From Hydractinia symbiolongicarpus (Eukaryota > Cnidaria > Hydrozoa > Anthoathecata > Hydractiniidae), in NCBI RefSeq assembly GCF_029227915.1, contig NC_079886.1, positions 10,685,501 to 10,749,500 of the forward strand: DNA of 64,000 nucleotides, given 5' to 3'. Both the position numbers and the translations under genes were made by a program. The notes below the pieces were generated by a model, which had not been told where the DNA came from, did no database searches, and was given only the letters and a program-made list of their open reading frames with translations. Positions 45,959-60,500 of the stretch are shown here, piece after piece. Position 1 is the first letter of the stretch, and each line of letters starts with the position of its first letter.

Positions 45959-47138
45959 ATGACTGCTAAATATTCCTTGTTGTACTTTGACCTTCGCGCA
46001 CGCGGCGAAGCGATTCGAATGTTATTCAAACATGCTGGAGTTGATTTTGAAGATAAAAAAATCACATTTGCAGAGTTCCCAGAGGTCAAAGCAGACGGTA
46101 CCGACTCTTTTCTCGTTTCTTTGTTTTGTTTTATTTTCTTCTATCTTGTTTTATTTTGTTTGTTTATTTTTGGTGTTTTGTCCTAACTTGCCCTGTCTTG
46201 TTTTATCCAGTTCCGTGTGACCTTATTAATATTGTTTTTATTATCTTTTTTCTGAGCCATAAAATGCATTATGTCCCGGTTCGTATTTAATTTTTTAAAT
46301 CTTCAGCTTGACAAGTTAACACTATAGTGTTTTTTAGAAAATACTTTGTTTTGTCTTTTCAGTTACAAAAACTCCATCCGGCTCTTTGCCAGTTTTGACA
46401 ACACCATGTGGAAAGAAAATAGTGCAAACAACTGCTATTTTAAGATACGTGGCAAATGAACTAAATCTCTATGGTAACGGCAATGTGGAGCGTGCAATGA
46501 TCGATGCTATTGTGGATACACATAAAGAAGTACACGATCTTATGATATCTTTGGAGTTTGGAACGAAAGATGAGGACAAGGTAAATCATTTTGTTGAGGA
46601 TTCACTAAATGTCATACAGCATTCCCTTGCATTTTTCTATTAAAACTTTCAGCTTTAAATGGTACACAGTTGCTTGTGGATTATTTCGTAAAGCACAAGC
46701 GTAATGTAGCAAAATTCTTGAAATATTTTTACTGCCGTAAATAACTAATATTTTTCTATTTGTTGCATTTTAGCCGGAGAAACGCAAACAGCTTGAGAAT
46801 ACAATTCATAAGTCATTCAAATTTTATGAAATTTTTATCAAAGACAATGAGTCGAAAGACCACTTCGTTGGAAAAGCGGTATGTCATTTAAATTCATTGA
46901 TATTCTAATCTGTTTAAGCCGAATTAAGAGAGTATTAAGAATTTAGTGGATGTATTTTCTATATATGTTATGTTTTCAGATTTCACTCGCCGATATATAT
47001 TTCGTTGATGTGGTTGACTACATGAACGTTTCTCTCCCTGAAAACAAAATTTTGGAACAATACGCCGTCTTAAAGAACATTGACAGCAAAACGAGGGAAG
47101 CAGAAAATATAAAAAAGTATTTATCAGAGCGCAAATAA
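45959..47138 (+). CDS. Sigma-like glutathione S-transferase (HPGDS-like), 4 exons
   Basis: Exons 45959-46097, 46363-46580, 46774-46878 and 46980-47138, with phases consistent and 206 residues, the usual cytosolic GST length. The N-terminal thioredoxin-like domain has Tyr9 in LLYFDLRARGEAIR, the position of the glutathione-activating Tyr of sigma GSTs, then FPEVK, the cis-Pro motif SLPVL and QTTAILRYVA, where most members have Q-S-x-A. The all-helical C-terminal domain contains SLADIYFVDVVDY. Sigma GSTs conjugate glutathione and include hematopoietic prostaglandin D synthase, but PGD2 synthase activity cannot be read from sequence. The first ATG is preceded by AAAG and lies 13 nt after a 3' splice-like signal. 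Confidence 0.9.
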
Positions 47139-48044
47139 ATATTTTTAGTACCAGTTATATTTATTATTTTAAGATATAGAAGTTATGTTTATCATTGTCT
47201 GTTCTTTTTGGGGGCCTTAATTAAGCCATCAGCGTATAAACGCGTGTCGAAAAAGCACGCACATTTTAACGTTATTCACCCAAACTTTATGTCCAAAGAC
47301 TTCTAGAAACACCTACCATACGCCCTTTTTTTGCCTACAAATCTGGGAATTAGTATTGACCGTGTTCAGACCGGGCTTTTGGGGATTCTAAAAAGCCTGG
47401 GGTGAGGGTTAAAAAAGTCTGCTTCCCCCTTCCCTTCTCCAAAACTGACGAAAAAGACATCGTGTTGCGGTTATGTGTCTAGTCTGTGTTTTATGTGTTA
47501 AGTGCCGTGTCCGTAGACTGCATGTTATCTGTGTTGTACATATTATATAGGTGTGCACGTGACAAAAATATAGTTTTCAAGTTTGTTATTCCGTAGTTAT
47601 GATCTGTGTGATACACAGTAGTTGCCAGAAAACTTGACATAAATGTTTGTTAGAACATTGGATGACATTTGGGATAAGAAATTTTTGGATGACGTCATCA
47701 TATATTTCTGAATTTATTGTTTTGGTCATTCGGATAAAATAGTAGCTAAGACTGTTACTTTCCCTTAACCTGCGCTCTTTTGCTGTATTGATTGATTTGA
47801 ATAACATATGTTCAATCAGTCCTTGTAGCAAATATGTGCTAGGTATTTGAGAGAGGTGACAAAACAGGTCTTGTTAACCTTATTTCAAGAAATTAAAAGA
47901 TTCACTTTTTCAAAATATAATTCACAAATAACTTGGAAAGCCATATAAATTTCCGATGTATTTGAACAAAGCTAAATAGGACGAGAGCATGGCTTAATTA
48001 TTATCTATTTACAGGATCTATTTACATTAATTATAACAATTTAA
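47139..48044. other. Intergenic between convergent genes
   Basis: This holds the 3' ends of the GST gene (+) and the transporter gene (-). An AATAAA overlaps the GST stop codon region (CGCAAATAAATATT). Nothing else was recognised. Confidence 0.45.
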
Positions 48045-49727
48045 TTACACGACTTCGTATTTCCCTTGTATAACTTTTACCACGTCTTTGATTTCCACAT
48101 ACCCGTTCCCAATTGCCGTTGCTACAGAGATTATAATAATTAGCGCTAAAAATACCTCTTTTAACCAGCCCATCCTATTGGCCAGTTTGCAATAAAAGAG
48201 AATGGGGAAGATGACATTTAATAAGCTAAACAATGTTCCACCAGCCAACGATAAAACTGGTCCAAAGTTCGGTATTACAGTTGCTACAACAACGATTAAG
48301 ACAATAATTGCGGTGCGAATCACAATTCTTTGCCAACTGAAATCTAAACGATGAAAAGCACAGGAAAATGGAAGACAGTCATTCATAAATTGGCCAATGT
48401 CAAAAAATTTAAAAATGAAAAATTTAAAAAAATCTATCTAGCTACAGATAAATAGATCATGTGCATGTAATTCGCGAATAAAACTTTTTTTAGTTTTTAA
48501 AAAAATATGCTATGGTCCTGATAATTACAAAATTTATAATTTAGTCAATGTTAAAATAAAAATGATTATTTAATAAAATGTGCACATTTTTTAATTTCCC
48601 GTGAAAAATACTTGCTGGCGACGGACATTCCACAAAATATAGGTAGCTAACATAATTATAAAGCATTGGAGTAGTGATTTTGATTCATACAAAATGTGTT
48701 ACTTACATATCGGGGCATTCAGAAGAGCTTCTAACTGTTGATTCACTGGATTTACTAACATAACAAACGCACATAACACATGACCGCATATCAACATTTG
48801 CGCAATCATGACATACGCTTTGAAAAACTTGCAAGTCTTAAACATCGGCATGCTTGAAAATGAAGTCAGAATATCTTCTTGAATTTTTCCATCAAGTACT
48901 ATAAAAGCCGTCAAGGACACTCCAAGGTATATAAACAAAACTATGCAATACCCAAATATAACAGCAATGGGGAATTTCTCCGGTTTTTTTAAGTCGTTCT
49001 GTATCGTTGGAAATATAGCTATTCCACCGAATGTAAATTGTATAGTTCCAAAGGCTGCTAATATAGTTTCAGGGTTTATTTTGATTCTGGTCGGTATTCT
49101 ATATCCATACTTATGACTTGTCATGGCGATATTTACTACAATTAGTATTGCAGCTAAACTGCTACAAACAGTAGCCAAAAGACCAATTCCCCAGAAGTCC
49201 TTTGGAGTTCCCAAAAAGGTTAGAGGTAGTAAAACTAACGCACAAATGATAAACCATATTCTAAGTTGATTTCTCTGCGTCAATATGTCCGTTGGAAGTG
49301 GAGCGAATTGCGTGAAAATCTCGCCCAGTAGCAATAAAAAAACAATGCATGTAAAAATAAGAGATACATTTAGAATGATAATGACACTGATTTTGGCTTT
49401 GGGACCAAATGCTTTCTCAGCCAATCTTGGGTAAGGATCTCGCAGTTCTTCTCTATTCTTAACTTCCTTGAAAACAATTAAACAACCTTTCGACAATAAT
49501 ATGCCACAAAGGCACATCAACAGAGCTGCCAAGAAAAATAAAGGAACTCCCCACCAACTAACCAATCGCATCGTGTAAGGCAACGTGACAATCCCTGCAC
49601 CTACTATGTCACCAACAACAAAGAAAACTGCTCCCATTGTTGTTAGACCTTTCTTTTCAACTTTAGTAACTTCAGTACTCTCATTGGTTTCTTGAGTAGT
49701 GAAATCAGTAGTGTCTTTTAAACCCAT
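48045..49727 (-). CDS. Amino-acid/auxin permease (AAAP) family transporter, 2 exons
   Basis: Exons 49727-48707 and 48343-48045, joined in phase 1 across a 363-bp intron (donor GTAAGT, acceptor CGTTTAG), give 439 residues. A hydrophilic N-terminus of about 30 residues is followed by the family's first-helix motif GDIVGAGIVTLPYTM and about 11 hydrophobic helices in all, including AAFGTIQFTFGGIAIFP and the C-terminal PNFGPVLSLAGG segment typical of the Aa_trans family (SLC32/36/38-like). Such proteins carry neutral amino acids with protons or sodium across plasma or vesicle membranes; the substrate is not inferable. The first ATG in frame is 49727; upstream codons in the same frame run to a T-rich AG at 49771, probably the start of the transcribed exon. 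Confidence 0.88.
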
Positions 49728-49781
49728 TCCTTTAACGTTGTCGTATATCAAGAATGAGAGTAATAAAAATCTTAAAAGCAA

Positions 49782-50589
49782 ATCAAAGTTCTATTTTTTT
49801 AACATTACGGTAATCTTCTCCGGTATATTTTTTGCCGATACTTTTAACTGTTCTTAACATACATTCGTTACTACACTCAATTCAGGAAGGTGTTCAAGCG
49901 TTACCAAATGACATCAAACATCAACTCAGATTCGGTATGATTTGGTTTTACTCGCTGTGGATTCGCTGTGGCTTCGCTGTTTTCTGTCAGTTTATTTTTT
50001 TAGCAAAATATCAAACAGAGCGTGAAATCTACTGCATTCTCATTCAGTTAAAAATCTGAAGACCAAGCGTTTACAAAATAGAAAAAGACACCACAGGAAC
50101 CTATCAAATTTATTTTTTATTCATTTTTGTTCTTATGAGAATTGATTCCCGGTGTTTCTTTAGAGATTAGATAAATTCAATTTCTTTTTTTTTTTTGATG
50201 TGCGTTCTATTTTTTTCCAATATTAAAACTGCTTTAAGTGCAATTTTTTTTAGGGAGAACATCTTCTTTTTTTCCTATTACGAGAATTTTTTTGCACCTT
50301 TTAGGAACTGCTTTGAAAATGTTGGAACTTTTTTTTTATCGTAGAATGCTCGATCAAGGATTTAATTTGCACAAAACTTTGGGACGTCATGGGTCACCTC
50401 GAAAGAGATACGTTTTAATTACAATTGATATACTTCTATAAAAAATAAAGAATATGCAACAGTATGGTTTCGATAGAGCTGTACCAATCGTATCCAGAAG
50501 GTCTTAGTGTTTGATAGCCTGGAGAGAATTAGGGTTTTTTTAAATGTGTCACTTTTGATGCTGTGTTCTGAAAAGATTTACTTTTTAAC
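49782..50589. other. Intergenic, nothing recognised
   Basis: AT-rich with poly-T runs. No gene or repeat was supported. Confidence 0.4.
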
Positions 50590-51030
50590 ATCACCTTATT
50601 ATTGTTATGATTGCAGACTTGCATCCCATATAACAAGTATTTTGTCCGGTAGAAAGTAATGGCAAACTTTTGCTAGCATATAGATGGTTCTATTAAGCTT
50701 TGGAAACGAGCGCATCCATATGAAGGTTCTACGTTAAGTGATCATTAAGAATCACACCAAAATACTTTTTGGAAGGTTTAGGATTTTTTGTCAACTTATT
50801 GTGCGATGGAAACGCATTGATAAAGGTTTTCTGTTGGATTTAAAAATAATGTTTTTGATGCGTTCAGTGCAATCCTTTTTGCTGTCAACCAGGTGTCGTC
50901 AAAAGTGGAATACGTTGAATACGAGTTGCAACATGAAAATAGATTATATATATGCACCAAGAACAAAGGTGAACCAAGAACGGACTCCTTTTGCACGTCC
51001 TGTATATTATCATTTTTATCTGAAGACACT
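50590..51030 (-). pseudogene. CR1/jockey-like LINE reverse transcriptase relic
   Basis: The minus strand reads VQKESVLGSPLFLVHIYNLF (compare the family's GVPQGSVLGPLLFLIYINDL). Next come TFDDTW at the place of the catalytic F/YADDT motif, ALNASKTLF, then in another frame KYFGVILNDHLT-stop-NLHMDALVSK and RTIYMLAKVCHYFLPDKI. The segment is shortened around the active site, frameshifted and stopped by TAG where Trp is expected. It is dead and partial. Confidence 0.75.
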
Positions 51031-54000
51031 CCACCTAGTTAAACTCTAAGACCTACAATATAATCTGAACCAGTTGCTTGATCCACCTCTCCGACGAGGG
51101 GAGAATCTCTTTAAAGTGTACTACTATGTACTAGCTACTTTTTTGGTGATGATGTTAAGCTCCTGGTTGTCACAGATAGAAATTTAAAAAGCTTAATCTA
51201 TTTTTGTACACATAAAAAGCCCTTTAGAAAAAACTGTTAGAATACTTTTCTATGGTTTTTGAGATGCTCTAAATAAAGTTTTTTGGACCTGGCATTTTGT
51301 TTTGAACAAAATATAAAAGAAAAACTATCCGTATTTTTTATAATTCAAGGAAAAAGGTATACGAGTATGTACCTGAAAAGAAAATGCAACACTTTTACTA
51401 AGTATAATTAGAGAGACAAACGATATGTTAAAGTTTTATTTCCACACCACATATTTCGAGAAGAAAGTATGCTGAGCATTGGCGTTGGTAAATTCTGGTA
51501 TTTCTATCGATTTTTTTTCTTGTGTCGATTTGCGAGTGAGTAGAAATATTCAACTCGCCTTCGATAATTAAAAATATTTTGTCCAATCAGAAGGCGTAGA
51601 AATTGGTGATAGAGCAGAAAGCCAAAAACAAGTCTTAAAAGATTGGCGTCCTCTGTGCTGCAAAAACTTTAAAAAATAAAACAAATGGAATAAAAAAGAC
51701 TAAATAATGAAATAAAATAAACTGAAACATTTATTGTCCTTTTTTGCCAGGACGCTCGTTGTATATTTTATTGAAGCAGGAAGAAATATATGATTTTGGT
51801 AACTTCATGTAAATTATGTCGGAATGTCGGAATGTCGGAATGTCGGAATAGAATAGAGAACAGTAGCTACACAGTAGACAAGTGCATTTATAGTATTTCT
51901 AATTTTTTCGTTCCATTTGTTTTTCGATGTTGATAGATTAGAAAATGGAGTACAAGTTGATGTCTAACTGAATTTCATTTAGCCTTTTTTTTATCATTAC
52001 ATGTGAATGAGAAGAGCGCGTTTTTGGGCAATCCATTCAAAGCAGAAATTTTTTGATCAAAATATTAGTCGAAGGGTTACCTTCAAATCAAAGAAATATG
52101 TGACAGGGCGTTTACAAACTAACTCAATTGGTTCAATCATTTACAAGTTACAGTTATTTCAGTCGGTTTAGTAAGGGGCCGGATACGGTATTCTAATGTA
52201 ATTTTATTAAAGTGTTTGGGAAAGTTATCCAAGGGTGGATGGCTGGTTGGAAAACTTTGAAAAAGTTTGTTACCAATGCGTGATTGTTTAAAAGTGGATT
52301 ATACACGGTTACATCATTCTGCTGTAGATAGTTTGCAGAATACAAAGGAGCGCACGTGACTAGTTAATAACATAAATTCATTAAATAAATACACCATTTA
52401 GTCAAAAATATCAATAAATCGTTTATACTTCACAAATAAATATAAATAAAAAAGAAAGAAAGAATAAAATTTCGTATTCAATGTTCGGATAATCAGTTAC
52501 AACTTTGTCATACCACAGACCGAAATACTTCAAATTAAGATAACTAGATTATAGTTACAAATGATTTACTACATCTTTGAAAATTGATTAATTGGTTGAT
52601 TAATTGTACAATATTTTCGCTTGTTTCAGTGAAATTTGCAAAAACCATTATATGTTACACACAAGATAGAGTGTTTATTACATTAGCATCCACGTTGCAA
52701 GGGTGGAGTGCTTCGTGCAGGTACACCTTGTGGAGCACTTAAGACGCCTTTTATTCGTAATTTTTTTTTCAACAAATAATTTTCTGTAATCATGCATTCA
52801 CACAAGCTACGCCGGGTTTTTGCATAGATAGACATATCGTATGTTGTGGCGAGGCGCCTAATAAAGGTATGTCTGCCACACACTCAGTGGAGCACTCTTT
52901 TCGGCATATCTTTTCCAAAAAATAGCTTTTTATCATCACTTTTGTCTGTTTAAGAACACAGGAAACAACCAATAATGATTTTTAACAGTAAGTAAGCTCG
53001 ATGAAAATTGCAAAATTAGAAAGAAAGTGATTGTGTATATATCACCCAGTTACACATTTGGCCTTGTAGCCCTTGTAAAAAAGGTTGATTAGATAGCTAG
53101 AGCTAGCTATCATACTGTTTTATAGGCTTCATGTACGGATAAAAAACACACTAACCACTGTGGGCTACTCAGTCTATCGGTATCATCCGCAGTTACAACT
53201 ACACATTTAAACTTTACACAGACTAAAAAATTTAGCTTAGCTAACTGGGTAGATACCAATGAAAAATTAAAAATGCCAATATTACCGCTAATCATAACAG
53301 TGACAAAACAAAAGGAAAATAGAGAAAATAGTGAAAAGGTCTGAATTGTTAAATACTTTGCTCATCTCAACAAATTAATAAATTAAGGGGATAGAAAGAT
53401 TCCAAGAATTAACATTTGGGAGGAAAAGGGTGCTGCGATTAGTCGGTATTCTAGAGAAAGCAGATTTTAAAAAAATTGACATTTTAAATGTTTTTCTATG
53501 TGTTAACATCTGGTAATAAACGGATAAAGTCAACATTTTAAAAATTATGAATGTAGTACTACAAAAAGAGTATTTGAACATAAATTTGATGTGTTGAAAT
53601 TTGAATTCACTGCAAGAACTTTGGTATGTTATAATAGGGTAAATACATATAAAGCAATTCTTATTATCTTAGAGTAAATGAAGAAGACTGGATTATGGAA
53701 GTTGTTACGTTGTAATGTTTTCTATAAAATGATTGACATGCATAAGATTTTTTTTTACCATTAAAATCAAAAAGTCTCTTATTTGTAACGTCCAATAATA
53801 TGCTCGCAAAGATATATGTCCATAACGTTTGGGAAAGCCACATATGTTATATGTGTCTGTTCAAACATAATATTTTTGAAGTAATTTTAAGTTTTTAAGT
53901 GTTTGTAAAGGATGATTATAATAAGATATTTATTAATAAACATTTAAAAGAAACATTTTAACATCAAAGACCGCAATAGGTATATACCAATCAGCTGAGT

Positions 54001-54512
54001 TGATGCATGTACACAATAGCAGTGAGTTTTTTAACTTACAAAAAAGCCAAAATGTCAAGAGAATATGCAGTGTTTTTTCGCAAAGATCTTTTATAAACGA
54101 GTCTTTTCAATTCAGAAGTTCACAAGTCTGGTAATTAAAAGGTTTTTCTTTCTCAAACAACAGTTTGTAACAATACTGTTGAAAACAGCTGGAAAATAAT
54201 CACTTTTGGTGGTTTTTTGGAAAAGTTGAAGAAAGATTCAAGATTGATGGTTCTTGTGTTGATTATGCAAGGTACTTTTTTGGTAAACTTTAGCCTTGCC
54301 ACTGTAGTGGTGGTGTTGTAGTGAGGTGCATTTGATTGATGATTATAAGGTTGTAGGTTATCCTGTTTATTTGGAGTCTTCTATTAAACAAGTTAAAAAA
54401 AAATTATGTAACTCTAGCGTGTGATGCAAAAGTAATGATACAGTTGATAAGGAACCAGCCTAGGATGCAATATTTTTGCTTCTCGCTCTTAAAAAGTACC
54501 TTACGGGAAGTC
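51031..54512. other. Intergenic, with an 8-bp tandem repeat
   Basis: ATGTCGGA is repeated four times in a row at about 51817-51848. Other ORFs here (for example 52683-52972, minus) show no motifs. No gene was recognised. Confidence 0.4.
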
Positions 54513-57500
54513 ATGGCACTTCTTCACGGTAATTTAACTTTGCGGATGGAAATAATAAAGTTGTATTACCACGTGAACTTATAAACAACCTAAAAAATAA
54601 CAGATATAAAATTTAATGTCTCCGATTTGCTAAAATCTTAATTTTTTCCTTTCCATCAAGGGGACTGTAATATTGTACAAAGTTCTTTATTTTTAGATCA
54701 CGTCTTATTGTTGATACTAATATCCTTGGCATCATGTGAAAATTTAAATATCGATACCCCTTACCATGATGTAAGTACTTATAACTCGGATTCCATACGT
54801 GAGGGGCGGTTTCCTACCAACGAGAGGCAGAATGGTAAGAGTGTACGCGATTGCCATAACGACCGACCTCAATCTGGAAGATTACTGCTGTCAAGTTTTA
54901 ATAAACTCAAGCCAAAGTTACTAAAAGTGAAAGCCATATTTAAGAAGATAAATTCGGCAAGAAACATTAAAAAAAAACTTAGCGATGCCACTTTTGCGCC
55001 TACAACCACATGCATGAGCATTATGAAACAACGATCAACGTACCATTTGCCCTTTACACGAATTATATTACCATCTGTGGATAAACAAATCTCTACAGGA
55101 AATAAAATTATCAAAGAAACAAATGAAAACAAATTCAGTGATCCTTTACTAGTAATACTAAGACGCACTATCATTAAAAGCAAGAAACTTATGCTTCAAG
55201 CTACCAGCAAAACTGTTGTAATACATGGTGGCATCAAATCAATTAAAACACAACTCGTCACGAAACAACCCCAGTCTACAAAATACAAACCAACCAAAAA
55301 ATCCACCACCATGACTAATAAAGAAAATTGTCAACGCATAGGGCGTAACAAACGCCCACCACGAAGCTGTTATGAGGGCGTTTTTGCATCACTTTATAAT
55401 CAGGTAATTATTTCTTGGATGAAAGGTGTTGGGGCAAAGGTCCTAAGGCGGTGCAAACGTTAAGAAGTGGAGCTTCTGTTAAAATGTTAAACAACTGAAT
55501 ATGTGTAGAAGCGACTGGTTGTGTTTTTGAAGGACTTTTTATGAAAAACCCCGCAATTGCGACACTGGAGTTTAAAACATTTCGTAGAAATGGATCAATC
55601 TAAAAAAAATATTTGCAAAATACCTCAACATTTTTTTTTTAAAGAAATAAACCTAAAAAAGAATACTTATAAACTTAATGTAAACAAGACTGCAAAATGT
55701 TTAAAAGGAAAAAAAGTTTAAGACAAAGAATTGTTTTACGGGGTCAGCTAAAACCGTCCTGACCTGTTCTTTTTATTCTTAGTTATACGACGATGTCAAA
55801 CGACCACGTGTTTTCTCTCAAGCACATATGAAAAGCGTGGTGAAGGTAGTCAAGGAAGAAAATCTAACAGATACTCAATTGATTATGATAACTGATCTTA
55901 TCAATGTAGAAGCAAAGACCCCAAAATATCAGGTATTTTTACCCTTTCGTGGTTTTTATTTTGCTCTTACTAATAACGGTAATAGACAGACTGCGTATCT
56001 GCAGCAGTCTCTTTCTCAGTTGGATTAGTTCAAAATAGAGAAAGTTGCAGATGAATGATTGAAAATCTGAGAACCAGTCTTTTGAAATTTGGGACTAAAG
56101 ATTGATTCATAAGATTCCTTTTGACTGCCATTTTTTAAACATGCGATTTGATCTTTCTTATGTAAACAAATTTAATATATTCAATTATACAGGACGTCCT
56201 TGATCTTTGCAATGAAGTTATAGATGACAAGAACATTGAAGAGATGAAAGTTTTGAACGAGGTAAGATGTCAATTTCTGTTTTTTATTTATCCACTTTAT
56301 AAGTCTTATGACTTCAATGATCCATTATTTTTTTATTTAAGTTGATTCCAGTTGGTATAAGGTTACTGAATGATATCGAGGTTATTATATCAAGTGGATT
56401 GGATGATGTCGATCGCTCATCTTCAGTCGAAAAATATTTGAAAAATATCGGTAGGTTATTAAATGATGAATATTAATATGAATATTATTATCAATATAAG
56501 CTTAAAGGAAGAAATACGGGCTGTCTTTCTTGCTCCTAGATACTTTTTATTCTTTAAAACGCGTCCCTGTTCTGTTCTGTCATTTTTACATTTTCTTTTA
56601 ATTATGTCTTATATTACGTTTAGTCTATCAAGGTGTTAAAATGTCTCCAAACAACACCATGACGTTTTCGGATGAGCTTGCAAATGACGATCAAGATCAA
56701 ATCAGCATTAGAAATCATTCAGCGAAAGGAAATATCATATTTAGCACTGTAGTTATAAAGAATATCAACAAGTTATTACCAGTAAATGTGAAAAATAAAA
56801 GTGTTGGATCCAACAACAGGTCTGATTGCCATTTCTTATCCCGCAAATTCAACAATGAACTTTTATATGCCTTAAGGGAATACATTTTTACGAGAATTAG
56901 TTTTTGCGATTTCGCGAATAAAAAATAAGCTATGCTTTAGATTTTGCGAGAATTAAATTTCGCAAAAAATCAGAAAATTAAATCTAATACTTGTTAGGAG
57001 CCCGCCTATAAATCCATGAGTTCGCTTGTCCTTTCGTGTGTCCGTGTCACGCCTATAAAATTGCGCAGAGACAGAATACAGCTATTATTATTACAAGCTC
57101 GTGAGCTTGTATTAAAACGCAAATGTGTCTACAAGAATGGAAATTTTTGCCTCTCTGAGCACCGACACGGGAGTCGTCGTGTGTTTGAATCTCATCTTGG
57201 TAACTATTTTTACTTTTTTTTTCTTTTTTCTTTTTTAAAAAGATAAGACAAGTGTTCAAAACACTTGTTTAACTAACTAGTAAATAAAGGTGTTTCCACC
57301 AAACTTTTTAAAAGTGAATGTAGGCAGAATTAACTGAATTAATGAATTTCGCAAATTTTGGGGTTTGTGGGTTTGTGGTCTTTCTTCTTCCTGTCAGTCG
57401 GTTCACCCAAGACGGACCCATCGAAAATTAAAAGTTCGAGGAATTTTCCGTTCAGGAAGGTCTCACAAATCAATTTTGAAAAATAAGTGTGTAACAAATA

Positions 57501-60500
57501 TTATTGCGTATCTGAATAGTAAAATATGTCGTGTCTAACTTCGTAACAAAAATCCCAATTTGATAGACAGCTTCTTGCAAACTTTATTCGCGAGGTTGTT
57601 TGCGTATATCATACGTCTTGTTGTTTCTACGAAGAAACCTTTGAAAATTGTGAGAAACATGATCTAACATTTCGATTTTGCGAGAACTTTGTTCTGATAA
57701 TTGCAAAAACAGTAAAGAAATTCGCAAATTTTATTTTTTCTTAATAATTTTTATAGCATTATATAAGTAATCGTATAGGCTTTCTAAAAATATATACATT
57801 AATATATCAAAATAAAGTTTTGTAATTAAAAGCTTTTAAAATATCACACCTTTTTTGTATACTCACGCCTTAAAGGATTAAATTTTTCAATATTTTTGTT
57901 TTTTATTTGATTTTCTGCTTTTCAACGCCAGTCAACTACAATTAGCAAAACAAGTTGTGGTGAGTTGCGCAAATTGTTGTAGCGAATACGATTCGCAATA
58001 TTTACGTATTCATAAGTCGATCCACGAACCGAACTGTAATCCTTTTTACTGGAACCATGAGCAAACTCATTGCTTTTTCAAACTTCTTTGTCCTAAGAAC
58101 AAAATTGTACATACAAAATAAAGTATTTATACATAGTTTCTTTTTGTTCGGGCGCCTTCTTTTGTAGAAAAGCGTATGGGTTTCACTTAGTAAAGAATTT
58201 AAATTGTGATCATTTTCAGCTTTATCAATAGCAACATCATCTCAGGAACCTTATACACAGCTAACAGTAAGAAAGAAATCACAAAAGATATTGTATCAGT
58301 GATCACATTGAGACATTTGAAGGTAACAATATAACGCTTCCAATGTTTTTTTAAAGAAGTTAAGCAAACGAGCTGTGAGCCTTGCTTAGCGTTAACGTGA
58401 TGGCTTATTCCAATCAATGGCCTTGTCTTTCTTTGTACGAGTTTGAACACCAAAACTAAACAAGATTATACATTGTTTGTTACTCTAGACTGATGTAGAG
58501 TACAAACAAATTCCTGTATTCTGGCAAATCTTGAACAGGTACTATAATTTTCACATTTGTTGATAATCCAATAGTTCTTAGTGTTATTTCGTAATCTCCA
58601 ATTTTCATTGAGCCTAAAAACCTTAAATTTTTATAAAGTGCTTTAAGAAAGTTAGTATGTGACTTGCTTTCAGCACTTCTGGAACTTGGTCAACTTCCGG
58701 ATGCAAAGTTTTAACTTCCTCAGCTAATGCTACGACTTTTACGTGCAATCATTTGACAAACTTTGCTATTCTCGTCACTGGAGAGTTAGTAAGTATTTCG
58801 TTTATTTTGATAATTCCCCACCACAGTGCATTTTTTCTGGCTTATCACCTTGAGAAATACAATGGATTTACGAATAGACTGCAATCGATAGTAATGTATT
58901 TCCTGTGAGGAAAAATCCTTAAAACATGAAGAGGAAAGAAGACGAAGTCCGAAAAGAAGGAGAGGATGCATCAGGCCTTACCTGTTGGATGATCTATATG
59001 AAAAATTCTCCATGTAAACTTCATGAGCTACTCCTAACTGTGTGAAATTGACTGTATGACTAATGTTTATCATACGTTATATATACATACGTTTCCTTGC
59101 TTAATTTTGATATATATGTGAATAACATTAATTTTTCAGACGAGTGCTGAAGATGACATAATTTTGTCTTACATAACAACAATTGGGCTCATCATATCCA
59201 TATTTTGTGAGCTTGTTAGTATAGCTGTTATGATTTACATCAGGTAATACATAGTCCATCCCCCCAGCAACATGTTTTTCAAAAAAAACACACATAATTT
59301 TTAAAAAGCGCAATCTGTGGGATTTTATCCTTCTAGTTGTACGTCTTTTTTTATTGACATATACTCTTTCTGAAACTCGAAATCGTGTATTGCTAAAGTA
59401 AAAAATCAGATTAAAAAAAATCCACAGATAAAAAATATTCAATTCTGTTGCAGGGCCTGCTAGGTACTTAGAATAAAAGTGGTATAATAAATGTACTGAT
59501 GACAAAAATTCTAATCTCTACCAACTGAATAAGCAAGAAATAACTTCTCAGTTAACAGAGGATGCTTTAATATTACTCTCCCATTACAAAAAACATTATC
59601 TGTGTTCAATACTCCTACGTAAAAATTTGTAAATACAACTGATTTTCTTCAAAAGACAAAGAAAGGTTTATTGCTTTTATCTTAGACAGCTGACGACACG
59701 AAGGAAATTAATTCTCAATTTGCTTGTCAACATGTTGCTTGCACACATTCTGTTCGTCTCACTGGTTGAAAAAGCTAAAGTGACTGTGGTAGGCTTAGTT
59801 ACATTACTTGTCTGCTTTTCCTCATTGCAACTATGCTTCGCAACTATACAGCCTACATCTATTTATCTATGTACTCACAAGCGCGTTCCTTGAATAATGC
59901 TTTCGAATCATACATCAATCACTGCAAAATACTTATAAGGATAGCGTGCTTGAGTTTTATGTAGTTGACTGAATTTTCAAGCATGTTCGCCATAGTTTTT
60001 GTTGCATTCAAATCTCATTCATAACAAATTCCGGATTTTACGACACATCCTACGACATCAAAAAAAATCGGTTGTAACATTTTTGTTAAAAATCCTCTAA
60101 TCGTAGATTACTTTTAGGAAATTTCTAGCAGTTTAATCAACAAATTTCACGAATTTTAGCCTGTCGAGGTTTGTTTAATTAAGGAATTTTGCAAACTCTA
60201 GACCTCTAGAGTAGGAAATAAACAAGGCTGTGAACGAAATAGGGTGGGCGTGAGTGTACTAAATGTACTGAATATTAACAATTAAGAGGGGGTCAATGAG
60301 GTGTTTTAAAAGAAAACGCATAAGGAGGATCTGTAAATGCTTAGCACTGTTTCTGCACAACAACAAATGTGTTAATTTTACTTTGATTTAACTACCTTTT
60401 TTTCTCATATGTAAATTTAGGCGTTATGTGCAATTGTGGCCCTTGGTACGTCGTTTTGGTACACATGTTCTTTTATGTGGATGCTCAACATCGGAATACA

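Noticed and set aside
57016-57246. ORF within the adhesion GPCR intron region as an extra exon
   Set aside because: It overlaps repeat-like sequence, shows no GAIN homology and has no acceptor of the right phase.
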